Assembly (NCBI RefSeq): GCF_011602365.1
Contig: NZ_JAAONZ010000011.1
Coordinates: 62,001-126,000 of the forward strand
Source of the DNA: Pseudomaricurvus hydrocarbonicus
GTDB lineage: Bacteria > Pseudomonadota > Gammaproteobacteria > Pseudomonadales > Cellvibrionaceae
Direction of reading: 5' to 3'
Length of the DNA stretch: 64,000 bases
Positions 34,994-43,915 of the stretch are shown here, in pieces. Below the pieces are notes generated by a model. That model did no database searches, was not told where the DNA came from, and saw nothing but the letters and a program-made list of their open reading frames with translations. Numbering within the stretch: position 1 is the first letter of the stretch; each line of letters begins with the position of its first letter. The position numbers and the translations under genes were made by a program.

Positions 34994-35929
34994 ATGAATA
35001 TCATTGGTATCGGCTATCTAGGGTTTGAAAGCAGTAAAATCGAGGAATGGAGAGATTACGGCACAAAAGTCATGGGATTTCAGCTAGGTGATAGCCCCGC
35101 CACTGACACCGAATCTCTTTACTTCAAGATGGACGATCGCCGTCACCGAATTGCCATCCACCCTGGCACTATTGATCGTATCAGTTACATTGGCTGGGAG
35201 GCCAGAAATCGTCTGGATTTTATTGCGGCGGTCGAAACCTTTAAAAAGAATGATATCGAAATAACCGTTGGTGATGAAGAATTGTGTGAAAAACGCGGCG
35301 TAAAAGAACTCATCCGCTTTCGCGACCCCGTTGGTTATCAGCACGAGCTGTTTTATGCCCAAAAATGGACGCCGCGTTCATTTTATCCGGGCCGCCCTCA
35401 CGGCGGGTTTATTTGCGATGATAGAGGCACAGGGCATGTGGTATTAATGATGCCAGAACCCTCCCCCGAACTTGAAAACTTTCTCGTCAACATAATGGGT
35501 TTTGTTTGGTATGGCTGGGGTGCCGGTAAAGGACGAACAGGATTCTGGCGCTCAAAGCTTAACCACCAAACCAGCCACGACATCGCTTATGGAGTCGCTC
35601 CGGGAAAAATGGGGATTCAGCATGTGGGCCTATTTGTCCAGTCAGTCCGTGATGTTGGTGAAACCTATGACATTGTACGTCAAAGAGAATTACCCTTGAT
35701 GATGACACTGGGACAGCACACTCAAGACCCTCACATGTCATTCTACCATTTTAATCCATCGGGCTTTGCCTTTGAAACCATCACAGAGCTCGAGCCTTGG
35801 CAAGGCGATCCCTTTGAATTGAACCCCGAAAAAATGAGTACTTGGGGACATGAGATTGTCGGACCTATTGTAGGCCCCAGCGTACAATCACCAGGCTCTC
35901 TTTACCCTGAATTTTTCAAGACGACTTGA
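34994..35929 (+). CDS. Type I extradiol dioxygenase (BphC/HsaC/DitC-like)
   Basis: 311 residues from the ATG at 34994 (GGAG eight nt upstream). Two VOC-type domains are present. The iron ligands fall where expected in the C-terminal domain: H148 (GTGHVVLMM), H210 (GIQHVGLF) and E261 (GFAFETITE), nearly identical in position to BphC. It cleaves a catechol ring next to the two hydroxyls using Fe(II) and O2. With the upstream SDR and the dioxygenase it forms a complete aromatic-ring-opening route. The product would feed the FAH-family hydrolases. Confidence 0.92.
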   Translation: MNIIGIGYLGFESSKIEEWRDYGTKVMGFQLGDSPATDTESLYFKMDDRRHRIAIHPGTIDRISYIGWEARNRLDFIAAVETFKKNDIEITVGDEELCEKRGVKELIRFRDPVGYQHELFYAQKWTPRSFYPGRPHGGFICDDRGTGHVVLMMPEPSPELENFLVNIMGFVWYGWGAGKGRTGFWRSKLNHQTSHDIAYGVAPGKMGIQHVGLFVQSVRDVGETYDIVRQRELPLMMTLGQHTQDPHMSFYHFNPSGFAFETITELEPWQGDPFELNPEKMSTWGHEIVGPIVGPSVQSPGSLYPEFFKTT

Positions 35930-35953
35930 TAATTTATTTCTTATAATTACCCT

Positions 35954-35990
35954 CCTGTCAGGCAGACTGTAAATATGTCTGCCTGACAGG
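35954..35990. repeat. Perfect 14-bp inverted repeat
   Basis: CCTGTCAGGCAGAC (35954-35967) and its exact complement GTCTGCCTGACAGG (35977-35990) are separated by 9 nt. It lies 24 bp after the extradiol dioxygenase stop and 29 bp before the LysR start. No T tract follows, so it may be a terminator-like stabiliser or an operator. Confidence 0.7.
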
Positions 35991-36019
35991 AAGATAGATC
36001 TCGAATTGACGGTGCCCAC

Positions 36020-36949
36020 TTGAGCCTGCAAAATATTTCCCTAAGACAATTACGTTATTTTGCAGCAGCAGCAGAATCTGGTCGCCTGTCATTGGCAGCA
36101 AACCAGGTACACGTATCACAATCCACTATTACAACCGCGATTCTACAGCTTGAGTCCACATTAAAAACCACCTTGTTTCAACGCCAACCTCATGGTGTTA
36201 GCCTCACCGCCGAAGGATCCCGCTTTTATCAGCGCATACGCCATGTCTTGGATAGCCTTGAAGATGCCGTCAGTGAACCCGATATTGTATCCAAAGACTT
36301 AACGGGGACTGTTCGAATAGCTGCATCATACACACTCTTAGGGTATTTCTTACCCTCCTTACTAGGCCGATTTCGAGCCCGTCACCCCAATGTGATTATC
36401 GACCTACTGGATATGAATCGTGAAGATATCGAAAACGGTGTCCGTACAGGAATCATTGATGTAGGCGTTGTTCTACTATCCAACATGCCTAATCGCCAAG
36501 AATTTGATCACGCATTGCTGGTACGCTCTACCCGTCAGTTGTGGACATCAGCGGCTCACCCATTACTTGAAAAGGGTAGCACCACTCTGGCCAACATCAG
36601 TCAGTATCCTTATATTCAAATTACGGTTGATGAGGGTGAGGATTCAACCGAACGTTACTGGCGCTCGAACAATCTTCAGCCCGACATTGCTTTTCGCACC
36701 AGTTCAATGGAGGCATTACGAGGCCTGATTGCACATGGATTTGGTGTCACAATCTTATCGGACATGGTATATCGACACTGGTCTTTGGAAGGCAAACGCA
36801 TTGAAGCTATACCAGTACTGGATCCGCTACCACCAATGGAAGTAGGTCTCATCTGGCAGTCCCAGGATAAAAACAGCCATGCCTCTAATATATTTCGCGA
36901 ATTTCTGATCAGTGCCTGTCGCAGCCAGCAAGATGGTAATCCTGCATAA
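36020..36949 (+). CDS. LysR-family transcriptional regulator
   Basis: 309 residues from a TTG start; no in-frame ATG is available nearby. The N-terminal winged helix-turn-helix is clear (LRQLRYFAAAAESGRLSLAA, VHVSQSTITTAILQLESTL, LFQRQPHGVSLTAEG), followed by the LysR substrate-binding domain (GTVRIAASYTLLGYFLPSLL). It probably senses a pathway intermediate. It follows the extradiol dioxygenase gene by 90 bp on the same strand and converges with the P450 operon. A perfect inverted repeat precedes it. Its target could be the local ferredoxin-SDR-dioxygenase genes, but LysR boxes are not evident. Confidence 0.88.
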   Translation: MSLQNISLRQLRYFAAAAESGRLSLAANQVHVSQSTITTAILQLESTLKTTLFQRQPHGVSLTAEGSRFYQRIRHVLDSLEDAVSEPDIVSKDLTGTVRIAASYTLLGYFLPSLLGRFRARHPNVIIDLLDMNREDIENGVRTGIIDVGVVLLSNMPNRQEFDHALLVRSTRQLWTSAAHPLLEKGSTTLANISQYPYIQITVDEGEDSTERYWRSNNLQPDIAFRTSSMEALRGLIAHGFGVTILSDMVYRHWSLEGKRIEAIPVLDPLPPMEVGLIWQSQDKNSHASNIFREFLISACRSQQDGNPA

Positions 36950-37017
36950 ACTTGAATGACTTGAACACACAAGCTATGTAACCATTACACTTATGTGTTC
37001 TTATCATCAATTAAAAA

Positions 37018-38292
37018 TCAATCCCACACTACAGGTAAAGTATGAGGCCCACGCAACTGCGCGCCTTTAATCACTGGCTTGGGTTGCTCAGGGTCAAAAC
37101 GAATATTCGGGAATAGATCCAGCACAGCATTCAAAGCAACAGAGAGTTCGGTTTTGGCGATAAACTGGCCAATACACATATGCGATCCAAAGCCAAATCC
37201 GAAAGACGGTTTGGACTTTCGGTCAATATCAAACTGATCTGCATTTTCAAAAGCAGCTTCATCCCGGTTGGCCGAAGACACAATACACTGAACCATAGCC
37301 CCGCAGGGAATATTAACTCCGGACAATTCCACGTCACGAGAGGCTTGGCGAACTTTGAAGGTCGCAACTGGCTCGTAACGAACAGTTTCGTCAATGGCCG
37401 CACTCACAAGGGAACGGTCATCACGAACCCGTTTTAACAATTCCGGCCGCTCCAGTAATAGCACCATTAAGCTGCCAAATGTACGAGTTGTTGTCTCAGC
37501 AGCCGCAGGTAATAAAGAGCGAACAAACGTCGCAATTTCGTGATCATCAAGTGACCGCCCTTCAAATTCGGCATGGATTAACCGACTAATCAGATCGTTT
37601 CCTTTTCCACCTTCAGAACGTACTTTAACAACACCCTCTTTTACTGCGTGGTACAAGGATTCTGCAGCTTTCATTGCTGCCACTCTTGCTTCGTGGGCCT
37701 TGTCAGGATTTATCTGTGGGCCAGCTAATATCGCCAATGCCCAGGCTGCATACTGTCTGATTTTTTCAGGCTCATTATCAGGAAATCCAATCAACGCATA
37801 TATCAAACGAATAGGAAAATACAAACCAAAATCCATCAGGTCTGCTTTTTTATTGCGGATCAATGGCTCCAAAAACTCCTTCCTGACAATCGGATCCATT
37901 TTGGTATTACGCCAGGAATTAACGACTTTGGGCATAAAAATCGGCTGCAACAAGGCCCGCATTTTTTTATGTTGCTCTCCATCCATCCCAGTCAAAATTA
38001 AGCCATCAAAAAACGCACCCAATCCTTCAGCAATAAAACCACTGGTAAAACATTCCGCATCGCGCATGACAGTCAGGACATCTTTATAATTGAAAACGGT
38101 AAATGTTTTCCGGCTTGCATCATGCCCTGCAATATTAGGAACGCCTAACTTACTCATAAAATCTTCTTCAATAATAGGAGAGGATTTACGCATGGTCTTA
38201 TAAATATCATACAAATCGACATCACTACCACTGTAGTGCCCTGCAACATCAGCGAATGCTGATTCCAGGTTCTTATTGCTTTCTTCTTTCAT
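37018..38292 (-). CDS. Cytochrome P450
   Basis: 424 residues, a soluble bacterial class I P450. The haem-binding segment FGFGFGSHMCIGQFIAK has the proximal C373. The I-helix oxygen-activation motif is PAAAETTTR, and the ExxR motif is ETVR (AIDETVRYEP). It has no membrane anchor. It is a close paralogue of the P450 at 41696-42982, with matching blocks along its whole length. It probably hydroxylates the polycyclic substrate with electrons from a ferredoxin. It is the last gene of a six-gene minus-strand operon. GGAG lies 8 nt upstream of the ATG. Confidence 0.92.
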   Translation of the reverse strand: MKEESNKNLESAFADVAGHYSGSDVDLYDIYKTMRKSSPIIEEDFMSKLGVPNIAGHDASRKTFTVFNYKDVLTVMRDAECFTSGFIAEGLGAFFDGLILTGMDGEQHKKMRALLQPIFMPKVVNSWRNTKMDPIVRKEFLEPLIRNKKADLMDFGLYFPIRLIYALIGFPDNEPEKIRQYAAWALAILAGPQINPDKAHEARVAAMKAAESLYHAVKEGVVKVRSEGGKGNDLISRLIHAEFEGRSLDDHEIATFVRSLLPAAAETTTRTFGSLMVLLLERPELLKRVRDDRSLVSAAIDETVRYEPVATFKVRQASRDVELSGVNIPCGAMVQCIVSSANRDEAAFENADQFDIDRKSKPSFGFGFGSHMCIGQFIAKTELSVALNAVLDLFPNIRFDPEQPKPVIKGAQLRGPHTLPVVWD

Positions 38293-38341
38293 GATTATAG
38301 CTCCAAAGATTATTTTTTATCGCAATATAATAGCGAACCAC

Positions 38342-39550
38342 TCAGTTGACCGACGCCGTTTTATGTTGAGGTTCAGCCACTTGATAACTAAAGTAACGAG
38401 ACTGCCATGCCGCCATAAACAAAGCTGCTGACATTACCCAAAACATCGTAGCAGCCCCACTGAGACCGCCAACGACGCCGTACAAAAGAGGCAGCACAGT
38501 CAAGGATGTTTGATTCAGCATCGAGCGCAAAGCCAGCACTTCTCCCTGTCGGTGTGGCGGCGCACTTTCATGCAAAAATGTCATGATAATAGGAGTCACC
38601 ACACCCAGCACACAACCAAAAATAGCCGCGCCAATCATCAACATCCACACTGATGGCAAGAACGGGTATAACGAAAATATCCCTCCCACTATGCTTAATG
38701 ATCCGATCAGTAAATAACGTTTAGGCAAATATTGACTAACAAAGGGTAAAATCAACCGAACCAGTAATGTCGCGCTGGAATAAGCTGCAAATACAGCCCC
38801 AATAGCAGTAGCACTAAAGTGGCGCTCGTGCCCCAATATTGGTAAAGCAAAGCCATGGGCATCCCAACTTGCTACAACAACCAAGTTAATCAGCAATATT
38901 CGTCGCAACGGTAAGTCACGCAGTAATTCAAGCGACGATTCAGGTACCGTTTTTGTGCCCTTGATGGGATGAGCTATTGCTTCACGGGGGACAAATGCTG
39001 CACATAAGATCGACATCACGGGAAATGCAGCCAGCGACAGAAATGCAGCCCTAAATCCCCAGTGATCTATAATACTCCCGGCTAATAGCGGACCCAGCAA
39101 CCCTCCCAAAGCCGGTGCCAACGCCACCCAACTGAAAACACGGACTCGCTCGGCACTTGAAGATGTCAGACGACTGGCCGTACGCTGAATCGCGATCATG
39201 CCGAAACCGGAACCGGCTCCACAGAAAGAAGCGGCTATGATCATAGCCCATAAATCTTGGGATAAAACCAATAACAAAGTCCCTGTCAGAGCCATTGTAG
39301 CGGAAAGAAAAGAAGGCAGATGATAACCAAGGCGGTCTGTCATTCGACCAAATTTGAGTGCAAGTATCGCAGGTAGGATGGCGAAGCTGGCAACGACAAA
39401 ACCCAGGCTCAATTTGGAGTAGTTTTCGCTTAGCGCCAGCAGTGGGATACCTACTCGCATTCCCGACATACAAGCATGTAGCCCCAACTGGCAACTCACC
39501 AAGGCCAACATGGTAACAGCCAAATGGCGTGACACCTTTGAATCAGACAT
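38342..39550 (-). CDS. MFS transporter
   Basis: 402 residues from the ATG at 39550; a GTG one codon upstream is also possible. It has about twelve hydrophobic segments and the loop 2-3 signature KFGRMTDRLGYH, then ISDRW-like positions lost in the second half. The closing part (RQGEVLALRSMLNQTSLTVLPLLYGVVGG) is drug/substrate-exporter-like. It probably moves a pathway compound across the inner membrane. It lies between the P450 and a carboxymuconolactone decarboxylase-like gene in the same operon. The substrate is unknown. Confidence 0.84.
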   Translation of the reverse strand: MSDSKVSRHLAVTMLALVSCQLGLHACMSGMRVGIPLLALSENYSKLSLGFVVASFAILPAILALKFGRMTDRLGYHLPSFLSATMALTGTLLLVLSQDLWAMIIAASFCGAGSGFGMIAIQRTASRLTSSSAERVRVFSWVALAPALGGLLGPLLAGSIIDHWGFRAAFLSLAAFPVMSILCAAFVPREAIAHPIKGTKTVPESSLELLRDLPLRRILLINLVVVASWDAHGFALPILGHERHFSATAIGAVFAAYSSATLLVRLILPFVSQYLPKRYLLIGSLSIVGGIFSLYPFLPSVWMLMIGAAIFGCVLGVVTPIIMTFLHESAPPHRQGEVLALRSMLNQTSLTVLPLLYGVVGGLSGAATMFWVMSAALFMAAWQSRYFSYQVAEPQHKTASVN

Positions 39551-39622
39551 CACTATGAATAACCAGTTTGCGAAAAATCACAATTAACGAAATGACACGA
39601 ACCCTTGCGCCTGCACTGATTC

Positions 39623-40129
39623 TTATTCATAGGCCTCCTGAACATAGGTCATACGCCCTCCAGCCAACATCAAGGCACAATACATATTCAACTCTACAAT
39701 TTCAGCCGTAGAAAAATGATTCTGAAGCTGAATGTAACTCACATCATCAATAGCCATATAATCCCCTGCAAACTTGCCAGCAAAGTCTAACGCAGCGCTT
39801 TCTCGTGTTGTAAATCGTGCATCATCCGTTGACAGACAGGCAATGTCTTCCTCGCTTATAGTCTCAGACTTGCGTGCCAGTTGGCACGCTTGACACTGGG
39901 TCACAGAGGCTATTTTGAGGCGTATTAATTCCCGCTCACGCTCCGACAACAAGGCGTGGTCATGAAATGTTTGTAGGGTTGCCAGCCACGCCTGAGCCAA
40001 GGGGGGGCGATGTGCCCATACCTGCACAGGCACCGGGGTACTCAATACACCAGAGTTCCGGGCATGGGCAATCCCGGCTCCTAAAGCTAAAGGTAAATCT
40101 TCGATATTAACGGGAGTAATTCTGGGCAT
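39623..40129 (-). CDS. Carboxymuconolactone decarboxylase/AhpD-like protein
   Basis: 168 residues, all-alpha AhpD/CMD fold. The diagnostic segment LSERERELIRLKIASVTQCQACQLARKS keeps the CxxC pair, while the third position (usually His) is Arg. TTRESAALDFAGKFAGDY and VELNMYCALMLAGGRMT match the rest of the family. Members are peroxidase-like or decarboxylase-like, and many have unknown roles in catabolic clusters. It is separated from the NTF2-like gene by only 16 bp, inside the P450 operon. The exact reaction is unknown. Confidence 0.8.
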   Translation of the reverse strand: MPRITPVNIEDLPLALGAGIAHARNSGVLSTPVPVQVWAHRPPLAQAWLATLQTFHDHALLSERERELIRLKIASVTQCQACQLARKSETISEEDIACLSTDDARFTTRESAALDFAGKFAGDYMAIDDVSYIQLQNHFSTAEIVELNMYCALMLAGGRMTYVQEAYE

Positions 40130-40145
40130 ATTTGTATGCTATTAA

Positions 40146-40514
40146 TCAGGATTGCGAAGGCTGTTTAATAAAATAACGTACATGCACAGAACCATCAGCG
40201 TCAAAACGATAATGCTCTATGGTTTCAATTGCCATATTAGTACCTTTTATATTATTGCGATTGTGCGCAACAGCCTCTTTCCCCACCACAATCAAAGCTA
40301 CTTCTTCAATGGTAATTTTAGGTTGTTGTTGGGCCCACATGCCGTCCAATATTGTCCAGCCATCGCCCGAAGGTGTTCCCACATATTCAATCGTCAACAC
40401 TTCTGGCGCGATACTTTTATAGGCGGCAAAAAAACCATCTTTATCTCCGCTGTTCCAGCAATGAACCTGTGTATGCATAAAATGCTCTATGCTTGTCTGG
40501 TCAGTGTTGGTCAT
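40146..40514 (-). CDS. NTF2-like (SnoaL-type) protein
   Basis: 122 residues, a single small alpha+beta barrel domain of the NTF2/SnoaL type (HFMHTQVHCWNSGDKDGFFAAY at the N-terminus, ETIEHYRFDADGSVHVRYFI at the C-terminus). Such proteins include ketosteroid isomerases, polyketide cyclases and hydratases. The catalytic identity is not visible. It is clearly paralogous to the fragment at 3-215. It sits between the CMD-like and lipocalin-like genes of the P450 operon. A GGGG sequence lies just upstream of the ATG. Confidence 0.8.
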   Translation of the reverse strand: MTNTDQTSIEHFMHTQVHCWNSGDKDGFFAAYKSIAPEVLTIEYVGTPSGDGWTILDGMWAQQQPKITIEEVALIVVGKEAVAHNRNNIKGTNMAIETIEHYRFDADGSVHVRYFIKQPSQS

Positions 40515-40560
40515 CTGACATACCCCTTTTGAGTAGTATGATAATCTGCTTTAAGCAGTC

Positions 40561-41592
40561 TTAAAGGTCTGCTCCGCGAACATTTCGAGCACTGCCATTG
40601 CGGCGATCCGACTCACCCCAAGCAATCCAGTGATCCGGCTCCCGAGTGTCGCCAACTTTACGCCAGCGCCCCTCTTGTTGAGCAGTGATGGGGAATCCTC
40701 CTACAAAATCGACCATATCTCCACGGGGGTCAGATAAAAATTCCCAAGTCTCTTTACCATCCAGAATAATGTGGGCTTTTTCCAGAAAATAACTACCGGG
40801 TTTGTGGACGGCTTCACCTTCAATATCTGTGGTGCAATAAAGCTCACCTTCACTATTTTGGAAAATGCCGTACCCTAAATTGTCATGGCCCAACATAAAG
40901 GAGCCAATATCCCAGCTACCGTCTTTGTAAACAGTGGCAAAAGTCCACCAAAGAACATGCATCTTATTTTCGACGACGATGTCTTTGGAATAGTGAATAG
41001 CTCCACCTTCTGGAAGCCAGACCTGATCCAGACATATGACACCTTTAACAGGGCGCCCGTTTAATGACCCACAAACGTCATAGAGCTGCGACACATAAAA
41101 AGTTCCCCACTCTTCGCCTGGGATATAGAATTGCGTTCCGTTGCCCAGCAAGCTACCCGTCAAGTCCAACAAGCCTTCTTCACGCCAGGTAAATGAGTCT
41201 CCAGATGCAGAAAGGTCCCAAGGCTGACCTTCTTCGCCGTCCAGGCTTGACCAGTGTACGGCATCACCATCCATCCAGCTCTCGGGAAACATGGTCGTCG
41301 CTCTGGGCTCCATATTGTCAGAATCAAAGCGTAAAGTTTCACCATCAACACGAGTAGAGAGAAATAAAAACTTGGTAGGGTTTGGTGTACTTCCAGGAGA
41401 ATTGAGCGCCCGCGCCAATGAATACATGTGCCCTTCATCGTCTCGCAAAGTCCCAAAGGGCATATGCTTGGTAAACTTCAGACCGTAGTGATCACGCATG
41501 TCAGCAATTTTTTCACCACTGACTTTTTGAGGAGCAACCAATGTTTGAAACTTAAAGTCTCCCCGACTGGGTATTTCTGTAAAAGTAGGCAT
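40561..41592 (-). CDS. AttH/CrtC-like (lipocalin-fold) protein, unrecognised function
   Basis: 343 residues from the ATG at 41592, placed 7 nt after AGGA; an ATG two codons upstream is possible. No motif identifies it firmly. The many alternating beta segments (WGTFYVSQLYDVCGSLNGRPVKGVICLDQVWL, MHVLWWTFATVYKDGSWDIGSFMLG) suggest a duplicated beta-barrel like hydroxyneurosporene synthase/AttH proteins, some of which are hydratases or isomerases of terpenoids. No signal peptide is seen. Its place in the operon directly downstream of one P450 suggests action on the P450 product. The function is uncertain. Confidence 0.6.
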   Translation of the reverse strand: MPTFTEIPSRGDFKFQTLVAPQKVSGEKIADMRDHYGLKFTKHMPFGTLRDDEGHMYSLARALNSPGSTPNPTKFLFLSTRVDGETLRFDSDNMEPRATTMFPESWMDGDAVHWSSLDGEEGQPWDLSASGDSFTWREEGLLDLTGSLLGNGTQFYIPGEEWGTFYVSQLYDVCGSLNGRPVKGVICLDQVWLPEGGAIHYSKDIVVENKMHVLWWTFATVYKDGSWDIGSFMLGHDNLGYGIFQNSEGELYCTTDIEGEAVHKPGSYFLEKAHIILDGKETWEFLSDPRGDMVDFVGGFPITAQQEGRWRKVGDTREPDHWIAWGESDRRNGSARNVRGADL

Positions 41593-41695
41593 AACCATAT
41601 CCTGATTTATTATTTTAACGAACAGATGAATTCAATACTGAAGCATTAACCGCTACTGCAACAGGCACTAGCGGTTTTCCGTACTTAACGTAACA

Positions 41696-42982
41696 TTAAT
41701 CCCAGATTACATGGACTTCATGGGCTTCACGCAACTGAGCACCCTGAATGTGTGGTACTGGCATTTCAGGGTCGAGGCGAATGTTAGGAAACAGATCCAA
41801 AATCGCATTGATCGCATTATTGAGTTCCAGCTTCGCGACAAATTGACCTATACACATGTGCGGACCGAAGCCAAATCCGAAAGAAGGTTTCTGACGACGA
41901 TCAAGGTCGAATTCATCCGGATTCTCAAAAACATCTTCATCGCGATTGGCTGAAGTCACCATGCATTGAATAAATGAACCCTTGGGTATTTTAACGCCAT
42001 AAAACTCAACATCTTTTGCCACTTCACGCACTTTGAAAGTAGCGATAGGCTCAAAACGAATAGATTCATCAATCATTTTCGGCACTAGTGAACGGTCGTT
42101 ACGCACTCGGTCCAACAAGCCTGGAATAGTAAACATTAATGTCAGTACCACACTCAGAGTACGAGTAGTTGTTTCACCGGCTGCTGGCAACAACATGCGA
42201 CAGAACGTCACTACTTCATGATCATTAAGGGTGCGCCCTTCATGTTCACAGCGCAGTAAACGGCCGATCAGATCTTCGCCCTCGCTACCTGCTTCACGGC
42301 GTGCCACGACAATCTCCATGATTGAATCATAAAGTGCCTTGCCAGCTTCCATACCAGTTTTCATGGCGTCATCGGCTTTACTGGGATCAAGCTGGTTAGC
42401 ACCAACCATGGCCAGGGACCATGCGGCGTAGCTACGGAATTTTTCTGGATCATCCTCCGGAAAGCCCATCAGCGCATACATGATACGGATTGGGAAGCTC
42501 AGGCCAAACTCCATCAAGTTGGCTTTTTTTTGCGGCACCATAGGTGCCAAATAATGATTGCGAATGATGTCGTCCATCCGATCGCACCATTTATTAACCG
42601 TGGCTGGCATAAAGGCAGGTTGCAGCAGTTGGCGTACGCTTTTATGTTCTTCTCCATCCATCGCTAAGACAGTCAGGCCACCGTCAAACGCCTTACCAAA
42701 ACCTTTGGCAATGAATCCGCTAGTATAGGTACCTGCATCTCGCAATACCGTCATCACATCCTGATAACGAAACAGCGCAAAGTTCCTGGTGGCGCTTTGG
42801 TCAGAGACGTCCGCATTTGTGGGAACCCCAAACTGGCGTATGAAATCCCCCTCGAAAATTGGTGATTTTTCACGCATTTTTTGGCAAGCCTCATGGATAT
42901 CAATGCCCGTGCCTTTATACAAGTCTGAAACTGCTGAATAAGCTGTTTCCAGCTTCATATCTTTAACGTTGGATTCGGACAT
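41696..42982 (-). CDS. Cytochrome P450
   Basis: 428 residues. The haem-binding segment FGFGFGPHMCIGQFVAK has C377, the I-helix reads PAAGETTTR, and the ExxR motif is ESIR (MIDESIRFEP). It shares long matching blocks with the P450 at 37018-38292 and is therefore an in-operon paralogue, probably with different regiochemistry or substrate. It heads the minus-strand operon that ends with the other P450. Candidate operator site G lies between it and the divergent TetR gene, about 210 bp upstream. Confidence 0.92.
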   Translation of the reverse strand: MSESNVKDMKLETAYSAVSDLYKGTGIDIHEACQKMREKSPIFEGDFIRQFGVPTNADVSDQSATRNFALFRYQDVMTVLRDAGTYTSGFIAKGFGKAFDGGLTVLAMDGEEHKSVRQLLQPAFMPATVNKWCDRMDDIIRNHYLAPMVPQKKANLMEFGLSFPIRIMYALMGFPEDDPEKFRSYAAWSLAMVGANQLDPSKADDAMKTGMEAGKALYDSIMEIVVARREAGSEGEDLIGRLLRCEHEGRTLNDHEVVTFCRMLLPAAGETTTRTLSVVLTLMFTIPGLLDRVRNDRSLVPKMIDESIRFEPIATFKVREVAKDVEFYGVKIPKGSFIQCMVTSANRDEDVFENPDEFDLDRRQKPSFGFGFGPHMCIGQFVAKLELNNAINAILDLFPNIRLDPEMPVPHIQGAQLREAHEVHVIWD

Positions 42983-43194
42983 GCTTTTTACCTATACTTT
43001 TATATTATGAACTTTGAAAGTTTGAGAACAATCTTTACAGATATCCGGTCAGTCGCTATCTGTTGAACAAATCGTTCAAGTACTAGACTGGACTTTGCTC
43101 AGCTCTTGTTCGGACCGAACCGACTCCGGAGCTGACTCAAAGTCACTGAATAGGTCTCAGTGTAAAGAAAGTCCCTGGTTTGTGCTGGTTTAGA

Positions 43195-43213
43195 GTTTGA
43201 CCTCCTGTCTAAC
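43195..43213. promoter_or_regulatory. Candidate 19-bp operator, site G
   Basis: Reads GTTTGAC-CTCCT-GTCTAAC, matching the consensus at 13 of 14 half-site positions. It ends 36 bp before the first ATG of the TetR gene, a position suited to autoregulation, and faces the divergent P450 operon. Confidence 0.55.
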
Positions 43214-43249
43214 CACGGGGCTGGTAAGTATTAGCCTAAAACAATAACT

Positions 43250-43915
43250 ATGATGAGTTGTATCAGTATGAATAAATCGCGTAACAATGGTAAAGCAGCC
43301 ACAATCCGCCAAATAATCAAAGCCGCCCGACGAGAGTTTTCCGAACACGGGTTGGATAAAACTAACGTGCAAAAAATTGCTGAACGTGCCGGTGTGACCA
43401 AACAGCTGGTTTACCACTATTATCAAAGCAAGGAACAACTATTTGCTTGTGTACTTGATGAATCGTCTGATGATGCCATGACAGCTCTAACAGGATTAGA
43501 GCTGGATCATATCCGTCCAACCGAAGCATTACGCTTAATGCTATCCCACATGTTTGACCTTTATCAGGACGATCCAGAGTTGGCCTCGCTGGCCACCGAA
43601 GGTATTCGTTTTCACGATAGTCACACAACGCCAAGAAACCGTTTTGTGGACCTGGGGCCAGTCTTAACGAAAAAAATGCGCAGTATTATTGAACGAGGTA
43701 TAGCCAGTGGCGAATTCACCACCGACCTGAATCCCGACTTGGTATTCACAACAGCCTCGCTAATGGTGTCCGGTGCATTCACCAACCGCTACGTTATCGA
43801 GACATTAGGCGGGTTAGATACCCGCCAATCCAACAATATGAATATCTGGCGTAAGCATACTGAAGACATGATACTTGCCGCCATTACCAACAAGGTCAAC
43901 GTAGATATCGCTTGA
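43250..43915 (+). CDS. TetR-family transcriptional regulator
   Basis: 221 residues from the first ATG; a start at 43268 (MNKSRNNGK) is also plausible. The N-terminal helix-turn-helix is TIRQIIKAARREFSEHGLDK, VQKIAERAGVTKQLVYHYYQ, SKEQLF, which is highly typical of TetR repressors. The C-terminal half (LEEDHIRPTEA-like helices) is a ligand-binding domain of the TetR_C type. Operator site G is directly upstream, and the repeated 19-bp palindrome has the size expected for TetR dimers, so this is my best candidate for the regulator of the whole island (inference). The 3' end overlaps the convergent flavoprotein gene by 20 bp. Confidence 0.88.
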   Translation: MMSCISMNKSRNNGKAATIRQIIKAARREFSEHGLDKTNVQKIAERAGVTKQLVYHYYQSKEQLFACVLDESSDDAMTALTGLELDHIRPTEALRLMLSHMFDLYQDDPELASLATEGIRFHDSHTTPRNRFVDLGPVLTKKMRSIIERGIASGEFTTDLNPDLVFTTASLMVSGAFTNRYVIETLGGLDTRQSNNMNIWRKHTEDMILAAITNKVNVDIA

